A stretch of DNA of 64,000 bases from Alphaproteobacteria bacterium. Its GTDB lineage: Bacteria > Pseudomonadota > Alphaproteobacteria > Sphingomonadales > Kordiimonadaceae. How positions within the stretch are numbered: the stretch's first letter is position 1; each line of letters opens with the position of its first letter. A program made the position numbers and the translations under genes. The DNA lies in assembly GCA_013372975.1 (NCBI GenBank), contig JABXIS010000042.1, positions 1 through 64,000 of the forward strand, written 5' to 3'. Below are positions 40,101-49,033 of this stretch, piece by piece. The notes under the pieces are model-generated. The model worked only from the letters and a program-made list of their open reading frames with translations. It was not told the origin of the DNA and ran no database searches.

Positions 40101-40554
40101 AAGTTTTACTTTGGATGCCGGAACAGCACTGGTTGAAAAAATTGCTGCAAGCGGTGACTGGGGCCAGCTGTCGCTGGATGGTCAGGTAAACTTCCTCGAT
40201 CGTTTCCTTAGCCTCAAGGGCGGCCTTGATTTGGTGTCACCGCCTGATACGCCGCATATTCCGGTCGTATATGAAGGGCCGCTCAACCGTCCAGGGTCAT
40301 CTTGGGCAAGCACGGCTTTTGAGCGATTTGTGATTGCCGGCATCGAACGCCGACTAAGGGCAACGCTGCAACGCGATTTACAGCAAATTCAGGGCGACAA
40401 TGCGGGGCAAAGTGCAGGGGGCGCTGTTTTCGGCCGTGCGCTTGGTTTGCTTGATCTGTTGCGCCAGAAACAAGAGGCGGAAAAGAAAGCGGCTGAGGAA
40501 GCTGCTAATGCTCAGACTGCTGGTTCTCAAGGGTCTGAAGAACAAAAGCCCTGA
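37120..40554 (+). CDS. AsmA-family protein (envelope lipid-transport type)
   Basis: Large membrane-anchored periplasmic protein of about 1144 residues. One N-terminal helix (LYWIAGSLIALLVAASVAISF) is followed by the AsmA start motif WNQYRGLLAGMASSQLGMRVELGGRV. Beta-rich repeats fill most of the length, as in AsmA/TamB/YhdP bridge proteins. Near residue 950-1040 is the conserved AsmA-C part (GQAALDFSFEGSGATV ... LRGRGTMKGNAGTLNFLSV). GTG 37120 has CGGAG six bases upstream; TTG 37099 is an alternative. The last 50 bases overlap the convergent RHH gene. Role in outer-membrane homeostasis is inferred. Confidence 0.9.
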   Translation: MTTGKITKLLYWIAGSLIALLVAASVAISFVDWNQYRGLLAGMASSQLGMRVELGGRVGVSLVPRPAVSAETVRLFPEGGSVSDVVATADRIEMRLGLGALLQGKLAIQHLGFDGLDLALQEQNDGSWAVRGWPEQGDAGSDAAIQMERLNIVGGTVHFIDKGGKARSVEGLSFDLEGSLPTGPLEWDGSFVVAGQQVTSSGRMRPSLREGVLALKTDIALHGGELQVSGSLMDGGFSGRVQANGTSLRQFGSSLKSVMDGTAYQLPVPDQPFSLDLQVDRNAGIYSLVSRTLSVGETRGRLDLSVAEREKNFHVAGTASLGIVDFSHWFGDQPEVDENSNAQTTAKTAILTGALDIAVEGVRVNNGLVQQLDAVVSFKNDGAHITNLQALLPGGSGFFFVGNLGASGQGQGAVKIASGNLPELLRWVGYDPKGRIPAGRLATAEVETKLLMEGGYWQLSDLVSRVDTTNITGTLEGKMGAAWPSRVDLIADTINFDAYLPQKAKRKPVSDARVAELEQPEEGATFRIAVGDILLGGAKYKETNLKASVSDGAFKFEELSTRQGNGGASFSGTYRPFDEVAEINGAAKLTNWSWSVIRYLMPDIRPHIRSLGFLQVNGEITLAGRFDNLHMSAALEGPGNKKLTTSGNLSVKNGALAGIDLQGGFEHDNLRRFLAGNELQVLRPVPVKLTYALTKGEASSETFRVSGDLAGGQLTAEGQRTDDGREVAVTYDHRRARDVAGLLGMPADSFAQNQAIRGTGVVSLQGSGWAIRSMDVRSGSAHIRGNLTHSGTTGLDGNLTLEGLSYSRALNEPESSDFSGSPQISPTLFQYAGQVGLSVQGAQLFGQTISAPNATLVMGDGIIRFDLGENAIVNGAVSKIKLDLQSDNQILARGELGLPSIDIGRFMAGAGLATAVVGQAALDFSFEGSGATVDQILASLRGRGTMKGNAGTLNFLSVPSLVRNMSQAQTASAFLGGVGNWLRNGSTSYSQLEASFTLDAGTALVEKIAASGDWGQLSLDGQVNFLDRFLSLKGGLDLVSPPDTPHIPVVYEGPLNRPGSSWASTAFERFVIAGIERRLRATLQRDLQQIQGDNAGQSAGGAVFGRALGLLDLLRQKQEAEKKAAEEAANAQTAGSQGSEEQKP

Positions 40555-40741
40555 TGGTGCCCGAAAGGGACCCAGTTCTGGCCTCATCGAGCAATTTGAC
40601 CAGTTCATTGACTGAAATATCCCGCTCTTGAGCAATCATGCGCAGATGGCGCCAGAAGCAACGCTCCAGCGAAATGGATGTCCGGTGGCCCGATATGGTC
40701 ACGGAATGTTTCTGTAGCTTTGCATCTTCAAGGTCGATCAT
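40505..40741 (-). CDS. Ribbon-helix-helix domain protein
   Basis: Predicted DNA-binding protein of 78 residues with the alphaproteobacterial RHH_4-type core KHSVTISGHRTSISLERCFW, then LRMIAQERDISVNELVKLLD. The start at 40741 (MIDLEDAK) is chosen since the longer frame to 40819 runs through the terminator hairpin of the preceding minus-strand gene. No clear ribosome binding site is seen. Its 3' end overlaps the end of the AsmA gene by 50 bases on the other strand. It lies directly downstream of the giant adhesin gene but separated by a terminator. Confidence 0.83.
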   Translation of the reverse strand: MIDLEDAKLQKHSVTISGHRTSISLERCFWRHLRMIAQERDISVNELVKLLDEARTGSLSGTIRAFVLQTLENQQSEH

Positions 40742-40792
40742 GGAACCGGTTTTGCACTCTTGGCCTGATTGGTCAAGCAGCTTCCCGCAAAT

Positions 40793-40816
40793 AAAAACCG
40801 GGGCACTTGGCCCCGG
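40793..40816 (-). terminator. Terminator after the giant surface protein gene
   Basis: CCGGGGC and GCCCCGG form a perfect 7-bp stem with a 5-base loop; on the minus strand it is followed by TTTTTATTTG, 30 bases after the stop. Confidence 0.88.
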
Positions 40817-40845
40817 CATTGTTTGGTTTGCATGGTGATGCCTGG

Positions 40846-43800
40846 TTACAAAACAAAATCCACACTTGTCAGGTCTGCCAGCGTCAAGCCAACAATGAAG
40901 GCGGATTGGTTCCCGTCATCCCACACGATCAACACACCGCTGCTACCGTCTTTGGTTGTTAACGAGGCTGCCGCCTGAACATCTGCGACGGTGTTAAAGC
41001 CAGCACCGGAATATTGCAGATTGATCTGGTCATCGTCGATGTCGAAATCCCGGATGGTGTCATTGCCGGACACTGCCCCGAACATGAAGACGTCTTCGCC
41101 GTCACCACCAGACAAGAAATCGTCATCATTACCGGCCCAAAGGGTGTCATTACCTTCGCCACCGATAACCGTGTCGGTTCCTTCGCCGTTATAGAGCATG
41201 TCATTACCGGAGCCACCGTCAACGGTATCGGCACCAAAGCGCCCCCATAGCAGGTCGTCGTTATCCTCACCTTGCAACAAGTCATTACCGAAGCCGCCGC
41301 CAAGGCTGTCTAGGCCGCCGCCGCCGCTGACGACGTCATTCCCAACGTCGCCAAGGCCTGCAAAAACAAGGTCGTTGCCGAAACCGCCGATGACATTGTC
41401 GTTGCCGAGCCCGCCCCTGAGTAGGTCATCATCGCTGCCGCCATCGATGGTATCGTCACCATCGCCGCCGTCGATGGTATCCTCGCCGGAGCCGGAGTTG
41501 ACTTTATCGTTACCCCCCAAAGGCAGGATCAGATCATCATTGTCTGTTCCGTCAACGGTGTCCGGGTCGTTGCCTCCGGTGAATTCGGAGACATCAGTAA
41601 CGGCAATTGTGAAGCTTTCAGAATAGCTTGCGCCTTCGTCATCGTTGGCCGTGATGGTGACTGTTACTGAGGATTCAGTTTCAAAGTCGATTGACTGGCC
41701 AGCTTTGAGCTTAAGTTCGCCGTTCGCGTTGATTGTAAAGCGGCTGTCGGAGACAGACAGAGAATGGGTGTCATCATCTACGTCAGATACACTCACAGTA
41801 CCGATAACGGCACCAACCTTGTTCTCCGTGACACTCAGGCTGCTGACAGAGATGTCGTTCGGGGCATCATTCACCGATGTGACCTTCACCGTCATTGTAG
41901 CAGTGCTGGACGCAAAACCAGTGCCGTCATTCACCGTGTAGGTGAATGTGGTGTTACCGGATTGGTTGCTCACAGGCGTATATGTGAGGTTGCTGATATC
42001 TGCCACGGCGATCACATCTCCCGCGGTTACTGCAACGCCGGAGAGTTTCAAGGTGCCGCTGGAGGGCAGGGTATCGATACGCACGCTGACAAGTGCATCG
42101 CCTGTATCAACATCGCTGAAGTTGAAGTTGCCAGATGAGAATGTCTTGTTCTTGTCTTCGGCAGTTGAAACCGAGCCACCCGAGCTTGTCGGCAAGTCAT
42201 TCACACCGGTAATGGTAACAACAATGTCTTCTGAGGTGCCATCGGCTGATTCAATTGTGATCGTATCATCCAGCGTGTCACCCGCAGCAAGTGCTTGCAC
42301 ATCGCTGTCGCTATTGTCGATGGTGTAGGTCCAATCACCATTTGCAGCGATCACAAGGGTGCCGTTCGCGCCATCAATTGTGTCTGCATTGAAGGTGTTT
42401 TCACCAGTATCGGTGTCTGTGACCGTGGCTGTGCCGGTGTCTGTGGTGCCGTCTTCATTGATGGCACCGATAAGATCACCCGCAATTGTCGCTGCATCAT
42501 TCACGCCATCGATAGTGATAACAATATCTTGTGTCGTGCCGTCGTCTGCAGCAACGCTGATTGTATCCTGCAGGGTATCGCTGGCGGCCAGCGCCTGCAC
42601 ATCACCGTTGGCTTCGTCCAGGTCGTACACCCAGTCACCATTTGTTGCGATGGTAAGAGTGCCGTACGTTCCAGCAACAGTGTCAGCCGTGAAAGTATCG
42701 GCATCATCGACATCGCTCACTGTCGCGGTTCCGCCGACGGTATCAGTGTCCTCACCGATGCTGCCTGTCAGGTCACCGCCAAAGGTGGCGGCATCATTTA
42801 CCCCGGTGATGGTGATTATGATATCCTGGTTTGATCCATCGTCTGACTGAACCGTAATCGTATCCTGAAGCGTATCCCCGGCGTTAAGCGCCTGAACGTC
42901 ACTGTTTGCTTCGTCAAGGTCATAAGTCCAATCGCCATTGGCCGCGATCTGGATGTCACCGTAGGTGCCGCCGGGTGTGGCAGCATCGAAGGTGTTCGGG
43001 TTATCCACGTCCGTTACGGTGGCGGTGCCGCCAACCGTATCTTCATCCTCATTCATTGTGGCTGTCAGGTCACCACCGAATGAAGGTGCATCATTGACAT
43101 TGGTAATATCAATATTGGCAGTCCCCACATTCACATCGCCCGAGCCATTGTCGTCATTGGCTGTAATGGTCAAAGTGGCGGCATTGTCGCCGTTAGCGTC
43201 GGCCGCGCCAGTATACTGAACCGCGTCGGTATCATCGAGGAAAGTGTTGATGTCATCGGTGTTGCCGGTGAGTTCCAGTGTTGCAGTACCAGAGCCACTT
43301 ACGGTTACGCCGCCGCCTGTTGTGGCAGCCAGGGTACCTGCATCTACCGTGAAGGTAATAATCAGGTCGGTATCGTCACCATCCGAGAAGGTAACACCGG
43401 ACAGATCTACATTACTGGCAGTGTCCTCTGTAACTGTAATGTCTGTCGGAATGCCGGTTGCTTCAGGTGGTTGGCTTGTCACGCCAACTGTGAAGGTAGC
43501 AGCATGATCCTCATCACCGCCATTTGCTGTGCCATCGCCATCATTCAGGGTGAGGGTGAAAACCCTGTCCCCAATGCCCGAAGGTGGAGAATGCAGCAAA
43601 TTCTGAATAAGTGTCTGTATATTGGCATTAGTGGCGTTAGCGGTTGTGAAATTGATTGTCAGGTCGTTGCCGCCCTGTCCGTCATCGGTGGCATCCACCG
43701 TACCAATAGTAACACCGCTGACCTGAACAGTTTCACCAGCTGAAATAGAGCCGTCACCGCCTGAAGTTACGGTCGTACCGTCAACAGACCAGTCGCCGTT

Positions 43801-46800
43801 AGTTGTGCCGGACGATTGGTTTATGGTGATAAAGCCACCGTTATAGTCATCTGAGTCTGCGTTGGTAATTGTGACGTCATTGAGATCAGTGACATCCTGC
43901 GCACCGTCTCCTGCCACAATCTCGCTTGCGCTATCACCATTGAGGTTGGCAATTCCCGGTGCGTCATTCACTGCCGTGATGCTGACGGTAGAAGAGATCG
44001 ACAGTGTCGCCGTGTCGTCATTGCTGCCTGTATTGCCGCCACTGTCCGTGATCGATGTAATGGTTACAACACGGTTGGACCCGGTCGTCGGGTCATCACT
44101 GGCGTTTTGATACACCATGCCGTCGATCAGGGTCTGGGTTGCCGCTTCAGACATGGTGCCGCCCGAGAATGACACAGTCGCAGTGCCACTTGAAACGCTG
44201 ACACTATAGCTGAGGCTATTTGTAGCCGTTGTGCCACTGTTGCTGTCGGTGAGGGCAATGGCAGTGCCGTCGATCACCAATATTTCGTCTGACCCGTCGC
44301 TGACATTTGTGACTGTCATTGTCAGGTCGGAAATGGTTTGGCCGGTTTCGATGGTGTCTGCCGTAACGCTGGAGAAGAGATCAGAGTTTGCCCCGCCTTC
44401 TGTGAAGGTTGGGTCCTGGCCCGTTGCAGTCAGCGTTGGTTCGTCGTTGATGTCTGTGATGTCGATGTTGGATGTAAATACTGTTACATCGCCAGAACCA
44501 TCACCATCATTGGCTTGCACGGTCAGCGTTGCGGCGTCATCACCGCTGACATCCGAACCACCGGTGTATTGAACGGCACTTGCGGTATCCAGATAGGTTT
44601 CGATTTCATCAAGTGTACCAGAAAGGGTGAGGGTATCTGTGCCCGAGCCTCCGACAGTAACATCAGCACTGGACGTTGCGGCCAGTGTGCCACTGTCAAC
44701 CACCAGCGTAACTGTTGCATCTCCGTTTGAATCGGCATCGCTGAAGTCTGCACTTGAAAGATCAAGATCAGACGCTGTTTCTTCCAGCACAGTAATGTCG
44801 GTTGGGCCGCCAGTGGCAGTTGGATCGCTGTTGGTGGCAACAACAGTAATTGTGGAAGTTATCGAGAGGGTTGCCGTATCGTCGTTCGATCCAAAGCTAC
44901 CGCCATCGTCTGTCATTTCCGAAATGGTGACGACACGGTTGCTTGCGGTGGTTGGTGTGCTGCTGCTGTTGTGATACTCGATCGCATCGATCAGGGTTTG
45001 GGTCTGTGCTTCGGTCAGCGTGGCACCAACTAGTGTGATCGTTGCGGTGGAGCCACTCATGACAACGCTATAGGTGAGGCTGTTGGTGGCTGACGTGCCC
45101 GCATTGTCACTGGTGATGTCCACATAGGTGCCATCCAAGAGCAGGAATTCCGAGCCACTGTCCGAGACATTCGAGACCGACAGCGTAAGCCCAGTAATGG
45201 TTTGGCCAGATTCGATGGTATCGACAGTTACGCTGCTGAACACATCGCTGTTGGCGCCGCCTTCGGTGAAGGTAGGGTCTTCGCCGGTTGCCGTAAGCGT
45301 GGGTTCGTCATTGAAGCCGTTAATGTCGACATTCGCTGCGCCAAGGTTTACGTCGCCAGAGCCATCATCGTCATTGGCATAAATGGTGACGGTCGCTGCG
45401 TCATCACCGCTGACATTTGAGCCCGGTGTATATTGTATGGAGCTGGCAGTATCGAGATAGGTTTCGATTTCATCAAAGGTACCGGAAAGGGTGAGGCTAT
45501 CAGACCCGGAGCCACCGATGGTTACGTCAGCACTGGATGTGGCGGCCATTGTGCCGCTGCTGGCAACGACCGTTACCGTTACATCGCCTGAGGAATCCAC
45601 ATCAGAGAAGTCGATAGCAGAGAGATCAAGGTCACCAGCTGTATCCTCGTCAAACGCAACATCGGACACAATACCAGTTGCGGTCGGGTCGTCATTCACC
45701 GCGGTAATGTCAGCGTTCACCGTGCCGAGGGTAACGTTGCCTGAGCCTTCGCCGTCGTTGGCGATAACAGTAATGGTTGCTGCATCGTTGCCGTTGGTGT
45801 TGGAAGAGCCGGTATATTGAACGCTGGACGTTGTATCGAGGAAGGTTTCGATTTCGTCGAACGTGCCGGAAAGGGTGAGCGTATCACTGCCTGAACCGCC
45901 AACCGTTACATCGGCCCCATTGCTGGAGGTGAACGTACCACTGCTGGCCACCAGAACAACCGTCACGTCACCGGCGCTGTCAACGTCTGTGAAGTCTGCT
46001 GCCGACAAATCAACGTTTCCGGCCGTATCTTCAGAGAATGTTATGTCTGAAACCAGCCCGCTGATGGACGGGTTGTCATTGACGTCTGTAATATCAATAT
46101 TGACGGTGCCCAAATCTACATTGCCTGACCCGTCGCCATCGTTTGCACGAACTGTGAGCGTGGCGGCGTCATCGCCGCTTACGTCAGTAGCACCTGTATA
46201 TTGAACAGCAGACGCAGTATCCAGGAACGTGTTGATATTGCTGAAAGTACCGGAAAGCGACAGAGTGCCGGTGCCTGATCCGCCCACGGTGACGCTGCCA
46301 CCCGAAGTGGCGCTCAGAGTGCCTGTGTCAGCAATCAGATAAACCGTTACCGACCCGCTACTGTCAACGTCAGAGAAAGCGCTGGCAGAGATGTCCACAT
46401 TGCCTGCAGTTTCCTCGGTTACAGAAACATCGGTCACCAGCCCAGAAATGGTCGGGTCGTCATTCACGGCATTGACAGTGACACTTGCTGTATCTGACGC
46501 CGAAGAGAAGGCGGTGGAGCCACCGTTTGAAGACGCGTCGGCAGTGCTGCCCGCTGTGCCTGAGGATTCATCCCAAGCCCGGAACGTGATCGTGGCGCTG
46601 CCGTTATAGTCGGCATCCGGCACAAAGCGCACCATGTCCGCGCTGTCCAGGAGGCGGGCGGAAGATTCAATATCAACGCTCGTTCCTGTGGTGCCGGAGA
46701 AATTGTTCCAACTGGTGCCGCTATCGGTGGAATATTGCCACACACCATTGGTGTTATCGACAGTGGTGACGGCTATGGATTCAACAGCGCTGCCATCAAC

Positions 46801-48549
46801 ATCGGTAATGGAGCTGTCGACAACCAATGTGGCCACGGTCGTGCCAGTGTTGTTGGTGTTGTTGGTACCGTCATCATCACCATCGGCGCTGGAACCATCA
46901 TCATCGCCCGCATCTTCATCAATCGCCGTCAGGGTGGGCGATTGGCTATTATCCAAAACCGGCGCATCGTTCACAGCCGTGATGTCAATGTTGACATCAG
47001 TATTGCTGGCGCTGTCGGTTCCATCTGTCACAGCAATGGTCAATGTGGCGGCGTCGTCTCCGTTTGTGTTCGACGCCCCGGTGTATTGAACGTTTGACGT
47101 GGTATCGAGATAGGTGTTTAGGTCACTCGCTGACCCAACAAGTGTGATTGTAGTGCTGTTGACAAGCGTTTCAGTTACGCCGGACCCGACAGCGGCGCCG
47201 TCGCCGGGAGTTGAAAAAGTGCCGCCGTCAACCTTAAGTGTAACCGTAAGGCTGTCACCATCTGAATCTGCGAATGTAATGGCAGAAAGATCAACGTCTG
47301 ATGCGGTGTCTTCCGTGACGGATACATCTGTTGGGGCACTGCTCACGGTGGGCGCACTGTTGCTGACGGCAGCGGAGATTACGACATCGTCAATGCCCAT
47401 TAGGGCCATGCTCGAACCGTTGTCGGAATTGATCCTGAACTCAACCACACTGTTAAAATCCGACCCAAGCGTTCCATCGGACACGCTTAGATAACCGACA
47501 TTCTGGCCATTGTTGGTCGTCGTGGTAAAGCCGCTCAGGGTTACCGCAGAGCCAATCTGCGTGCCGCTGGCATCGTGGGCTGTTACGGTGAAGGTCGGGG
47601 TTGCTGAAGATGCATAGAAGAAAGAGAAACCGTCAAGGTTGAAGGCCCCATCGTCGTCCGCGCTCAGGGAGATATAGTCGATCTGCTGAACGGACCCTGT
47701 CGTTCCGCCGGAGCCAGCCGCGTGGGTAAAGATCAGAGCGTTATCCGAAACACCGAAGGCACTGTTTGTGTAGTTGCTGGTCGCATCGTTTGGGGTGCCG
47801 ATATAGATATCGACACTATCTGTGTTGCCCGAATAGGTGACCTCTAGGCCGGAAGCGCTGACATTGGATACTGGCCCGGCGTTATCGGTGGCGAGCAGGG
47901 TTACGCCATCGTTAAAGTTTTCGGTGCCATTGGACGGAGCCAGCACGGCGTCGAAACCCGACATGCTGATCTCGGAGAACGCCGCGCTAGTTTCGATTTC
48001 ACCGGTGTTGACTTCAAGGTCCCAGTCACCGCCCTTGGTGCTGTTGCCCGTCAGGTCATCAGAAGCTGCGACGTCGGCACCGGTTTCGGCTGCCAGCGCT
48101 TCAAGGAAATCAAGGCCTTCGCCACTGTCACCTATTCGGCAGCCAAAGAGCAGCATGTCGCCGCCGTCCGAAAGAGCATCACCAATAGCAGACAGTGCGC
48201 CGGAGAATTCACTGATGTTGTCAACTGTCAGCGCATCCTCGCCGAGATACAATTTGCCAACTTCCCCGTGAGACAAAACCTGAAGAGATGAAATTTCTGA
48301 GTAACCAGCGAGAGCCTCAGCCAACTCGTCAAAACCACCTTCACCGACCAAAATGATTTCTGCGTCCTGCGCGACGCCGTCCATCAGGGCCTCGTATCCA
48401 CTAACGGTGGTGTCAACGACTACAACCCTTGCGCCGTTGCCCGAAGTACCATCGGGCAATGCCGCCGCCGATGTGTCTGTGAGGCTGTCTTGAGGGCTGT
48501 CGCCGAAAGAACTGGTGGCGCCAAGGTCGGTCTTCAGGTCGTCGGTCAT
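40846..48549 (-). CDS. Giant DUF4347 / cadherin-like / VCBS / RTX surface protein
   Basis: Predicted type-I-secreted adhesin of 2567 residues, very rich in Asp, Thr, Ser and Gly. Order: DUF4347 (about 37-200, RVVVVDTTVSGYEALMDGVA, QVLSHGEVGKLYLG, MLLFGCRIG), then a jelly-roll-like segment (200-395). About ten Ig/cadherin-like repeats follow (396-1823), in two alternating types. Next come three VCBS repeats (1823-2123, each NGDWTYDLDEANSDVQAL-like), two cadherin-like domains (2123-2323), Ca-binding RTX nonapeptides (2330-2490, GGxGxDxx) and a C-terminal secretion tail (DGSSGVLIV, then FIVGLTLADL). AGGAAG six bases before the ATG supports the start. No signal peptide and almost no Cys, as usual for this class. 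No secretion genes are in the window. Confidence 0.9.
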   Translation of the reverse strand: MTDDLKTDLGATSSFGDSPQDSLTDTSAAALPDGTSGNGARVVVVDTTVSGYEALMDGVAQDAEIILVGEGGFDELAEALAGYSEISSLQVLSHGEVGKLYLGEDALTVDNISEFSGALSAIGDALSDGGDMLLFGCRIGDSGEGLDFLEALAAETGADVAASDDLTGNSTKGGDWDLEVNTGEIETSAAFSEISMSGFDAVLAPSNGTENFNDGVTLLATDNAGPVSNVSASGLEVTYSGNTDSVDIYIGTPNDATSNYTNSAFGVSDNALIFTHAAGSGGTTGSVQQIDYISLSADDDGAFNLDGFSFFYASSATPTFTVTAHDASGTQIGSAVTLSGFTTTTNNGQNVGYLSVSDGTLGSDFNSVVEFRINSDNGSSMALMGIDDVVISAAVSNSAPTVSSAPTDVSVTEDTASDVDLSAITFADSDGDSLTVTLKVDGGTFSTPGDGAAVGSGVTETLVNSTTITLVGSASDLNTYLDTTSNVQYTGASNTNGDDAATLTIAVTDGTDSASNTDVNIDITAVNDAPVLDNSQSPTLTAIDEDAGDDDGSSADGDDDGTNNTNNTGTTVATLVVDSSITDVDGSAVESIAVTTVDNTNGVWQYSTDSGTSWNNFSGTTGTSVDIESSARLLDSADMVRFVPDADYNGSATITFRAWDESSGTAGSTADASSNGGSTAFSSASDTASVTVNAVNDDPTISGLVTDVSVTEETAGNVDISASAFSDVDSSGSVTVYLIADTGTLSATSGGSVTVGGSGTGTLSLSGTFSNINTFLDTASAVQYTGATDVSGDDAATLTVRANDGDGSGNVDLGTVNIDITDVNDNPSISGLVSDITFSEDTAGNVDLSAADFTDVDSAGDVTVVLVASSGTFTSSNGADVTVGGSGSDTLTLSGTFDEIETFLDTTSSVQYTGSSNTNGNDAATITVIANDGEGSGNVTLGTVNADITAVNDDPTATGIVSDVAFDEDTAGDLDLSAIDFSDVDSSGDVTVTVVASSGTMAATSSADVTIGGSGSDSLTLSGTFDEIETYLDTASSIQYTPGSNVSGDDAATVTIYANDDDGSGDVNLGAANVDINGFNDEPTLTATGEDPTFTEGGANSDVFSSVTVDTIESGQTITGLTLSVSNVSDSGSEFLLLDGTYVDITSDNAGTSATNSLTYSVVMSGSTATITLVGATLTEAQTQTLIDAIEYHNSSSTPTTASNRVVTISEMTDDGGSFGSNDDTATLSITSTITVVATNSDPTATGGPTDITVLEETASDLDLSSADFSDADSNGDATVTLVVDSGTLAATSSADVTVGGSGTDTLTLSGTLDEIETYLDTASAVQYTGGSDVSGDDAATLTVQANDGDGSGDVTVFTSNIDITDINDEPTLTATGQDPTFTEGGANSDLFSSVTADTIETGQTISDLTMTVTNVSDGSDEILVIDGTAIALTDSNSGTTATNSLSYSVSVSSGTATVSFSGGTMSEAATQTLIDGMVYQNASDDPTTGSNRVVTITSITDSGGNTGSNDDTATLSISSTVSITAVNDAPGIANLNGDSASEIVAGDGAQDVTDLNDVTITNADSDDYNGGFITINQSSGTTNGDWSVDGTTVTSGGDGSISAGETVQVSGVTIGTVDATDDGQGGNDLTINFTTANATNANIQTLIQNLLHSPPSGIGDRVFTLTLNDGDGTANGGDEDHAATFTVGVTSQPPEATGIPTDITVTEDTASNVDLSGVTFSDGDDTDLIITFTVDAGTLAATTGGGVTVSGSGTATLELTGNTDDINTFLDDTDAVQYTGAADANGDNAATLTITANDDNGSGDVNVGTANIDITNVNDAPSFGGDLTATMNEDEDTVGGTATVTDVDNPNTFDAATPGGTYGDIQIAANGDWTYDLDEANSDVQALNAGDTLQDTITVQSDDGSNQDIIITITGVNDAATFGGDLTGSIGEDTDTVGGTATVSDVDDADTFTADTVAGTYGTLTIATNGDWVYDLDEANGDVQALAASDTLQDTISVAADDGTTQDIVITIDGVNDAATIAGDLIGAINEDGTTDTGTATVTDTDTGENTFNADTIDGANGTLVIAANGDWTYTIDNSDSDVQALAAGDTLDDTITIESADGTSEDIVVTITGVNDLPTSSGGSVSTAEDKNKTFSSGNFNFSDVDTGDALVSVRIDTLPSSGTLKLSGVAVTAGDVIAVADISNLTYTPVSNQSGNTTFTYTVNDGTGFASSTATMTVKVTSVNDAPNDISVSSLSVTENKVGAVIGTVSVSDVDDDTHSLSVSDSRFTINANGELKLKAGQSIDFETESSVTVTITANDDEGASYSESFTIAVTDVSEFTGGNDPDTVDGTDNDDLILPLGGNDKVNSGSGEDTIDGGDGDDTIDGGSDDDLLRGGLGNDNVIGGFGNDLVFAGLGDVGNDVVSGGGGLDSLGGGFGNDLLQGEDNDDLLWGRFGADTVDGGSGNDMLYNGEGTDTVIGGEGNDTLWAGNDDDFLSGGDGEDVFMFGAVSGNDTIRDFDIDDDQINLQYSGAGFNTVADVQAAASLTTKDGSSGVLIVWDDGNQSAFIVGLTLADLTSVDFVL
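43960..45690 (-). repeat. Tandem duplication of a two-domain (A-B) unit inside the giant gene
   Basis: Two consecutive units of about 860-870 bases, roughly 45690-44830 and 44830-43960. Each encodes a type-A domain (EDTAGDLDLSAIDFSDVDS-like) followed by a type-B domain (TLTATGxDPTFTEGGANSD). The B domains of the two units share almost identical starts. Boundaries are approximate, read from the translation. Confidence 0.75.
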
Positions 48550-49033
48550 CGTGTGCTTCCTATGAAATTGGTATCACTCAGGCTTGGCGCTGCCTTTAGG
48601 GGTGAAATTGGGTGCGCCAAGTCTGCATGTCTATAGTCCCCCAAAAATACACGTGCAGGTATAAAGAATACTTGTGCCATAGCTAGGCCCGGAACCGGGT
48701 GCTGCTATTCATTCACATTTAGCAAAATGTAATAGAGAAACCTAGGATGGGAAACATTAATTTTAGATAAATTAAGTGTTTATGCTGCCTGGTCAGATTA
48801 TCTGTCGAACGCCACAACTCTGGAATAACTAATCGCGCAACAAAAAGACGCCCCGTTTCTTGCACGCTATGGGGTAATTCCAGTGGCGGCTATTATATGG
48901 CCGTGGGAGCTGAAATAAAACTTTAAGCACTAATAGGTTGACTGATTTCAAACTTAAGGTTTCAATCAGATTTCTTGTTATGCGTGTTTTCCGAGTTTTT
49001 TTGCATCCATTCCAATCATTTAGGGGAAGACCT
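48550..49033. promoter_or_regulatory. 484-base divergent promoter region between giant adhesin and tail-collar operon
   Basis: AT-rich, no gene seen on either strand. AGGAAG at about 48556-48561 (minus) serves the giant gene and AGGGGAAG at about 49021 serves the collar gene. A run of A/T-rich boxes lies at 48715-48780, and the pair TGGAATAAC / GTAATTCCA at 48820-48883 is a near-perfect inverted repeat with a long spacer. The plus-strand frame open from 48938 has no ribosome site at its start. Confidence 0.5.

Noticed and set aside
40742-40819. Longer N-terminus for the ribbon-helix-helix protein
   Set aside because: It would be encoded by the terminator hairpin of the giant surface protein gene.
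41100-41560. Regularly spaced short repeats that resemble a CRISPR array at a glance
   Set aside because: They are 27-base codon repeats for RTX nonapeptides within one long reading frame, and spacers are not unique.
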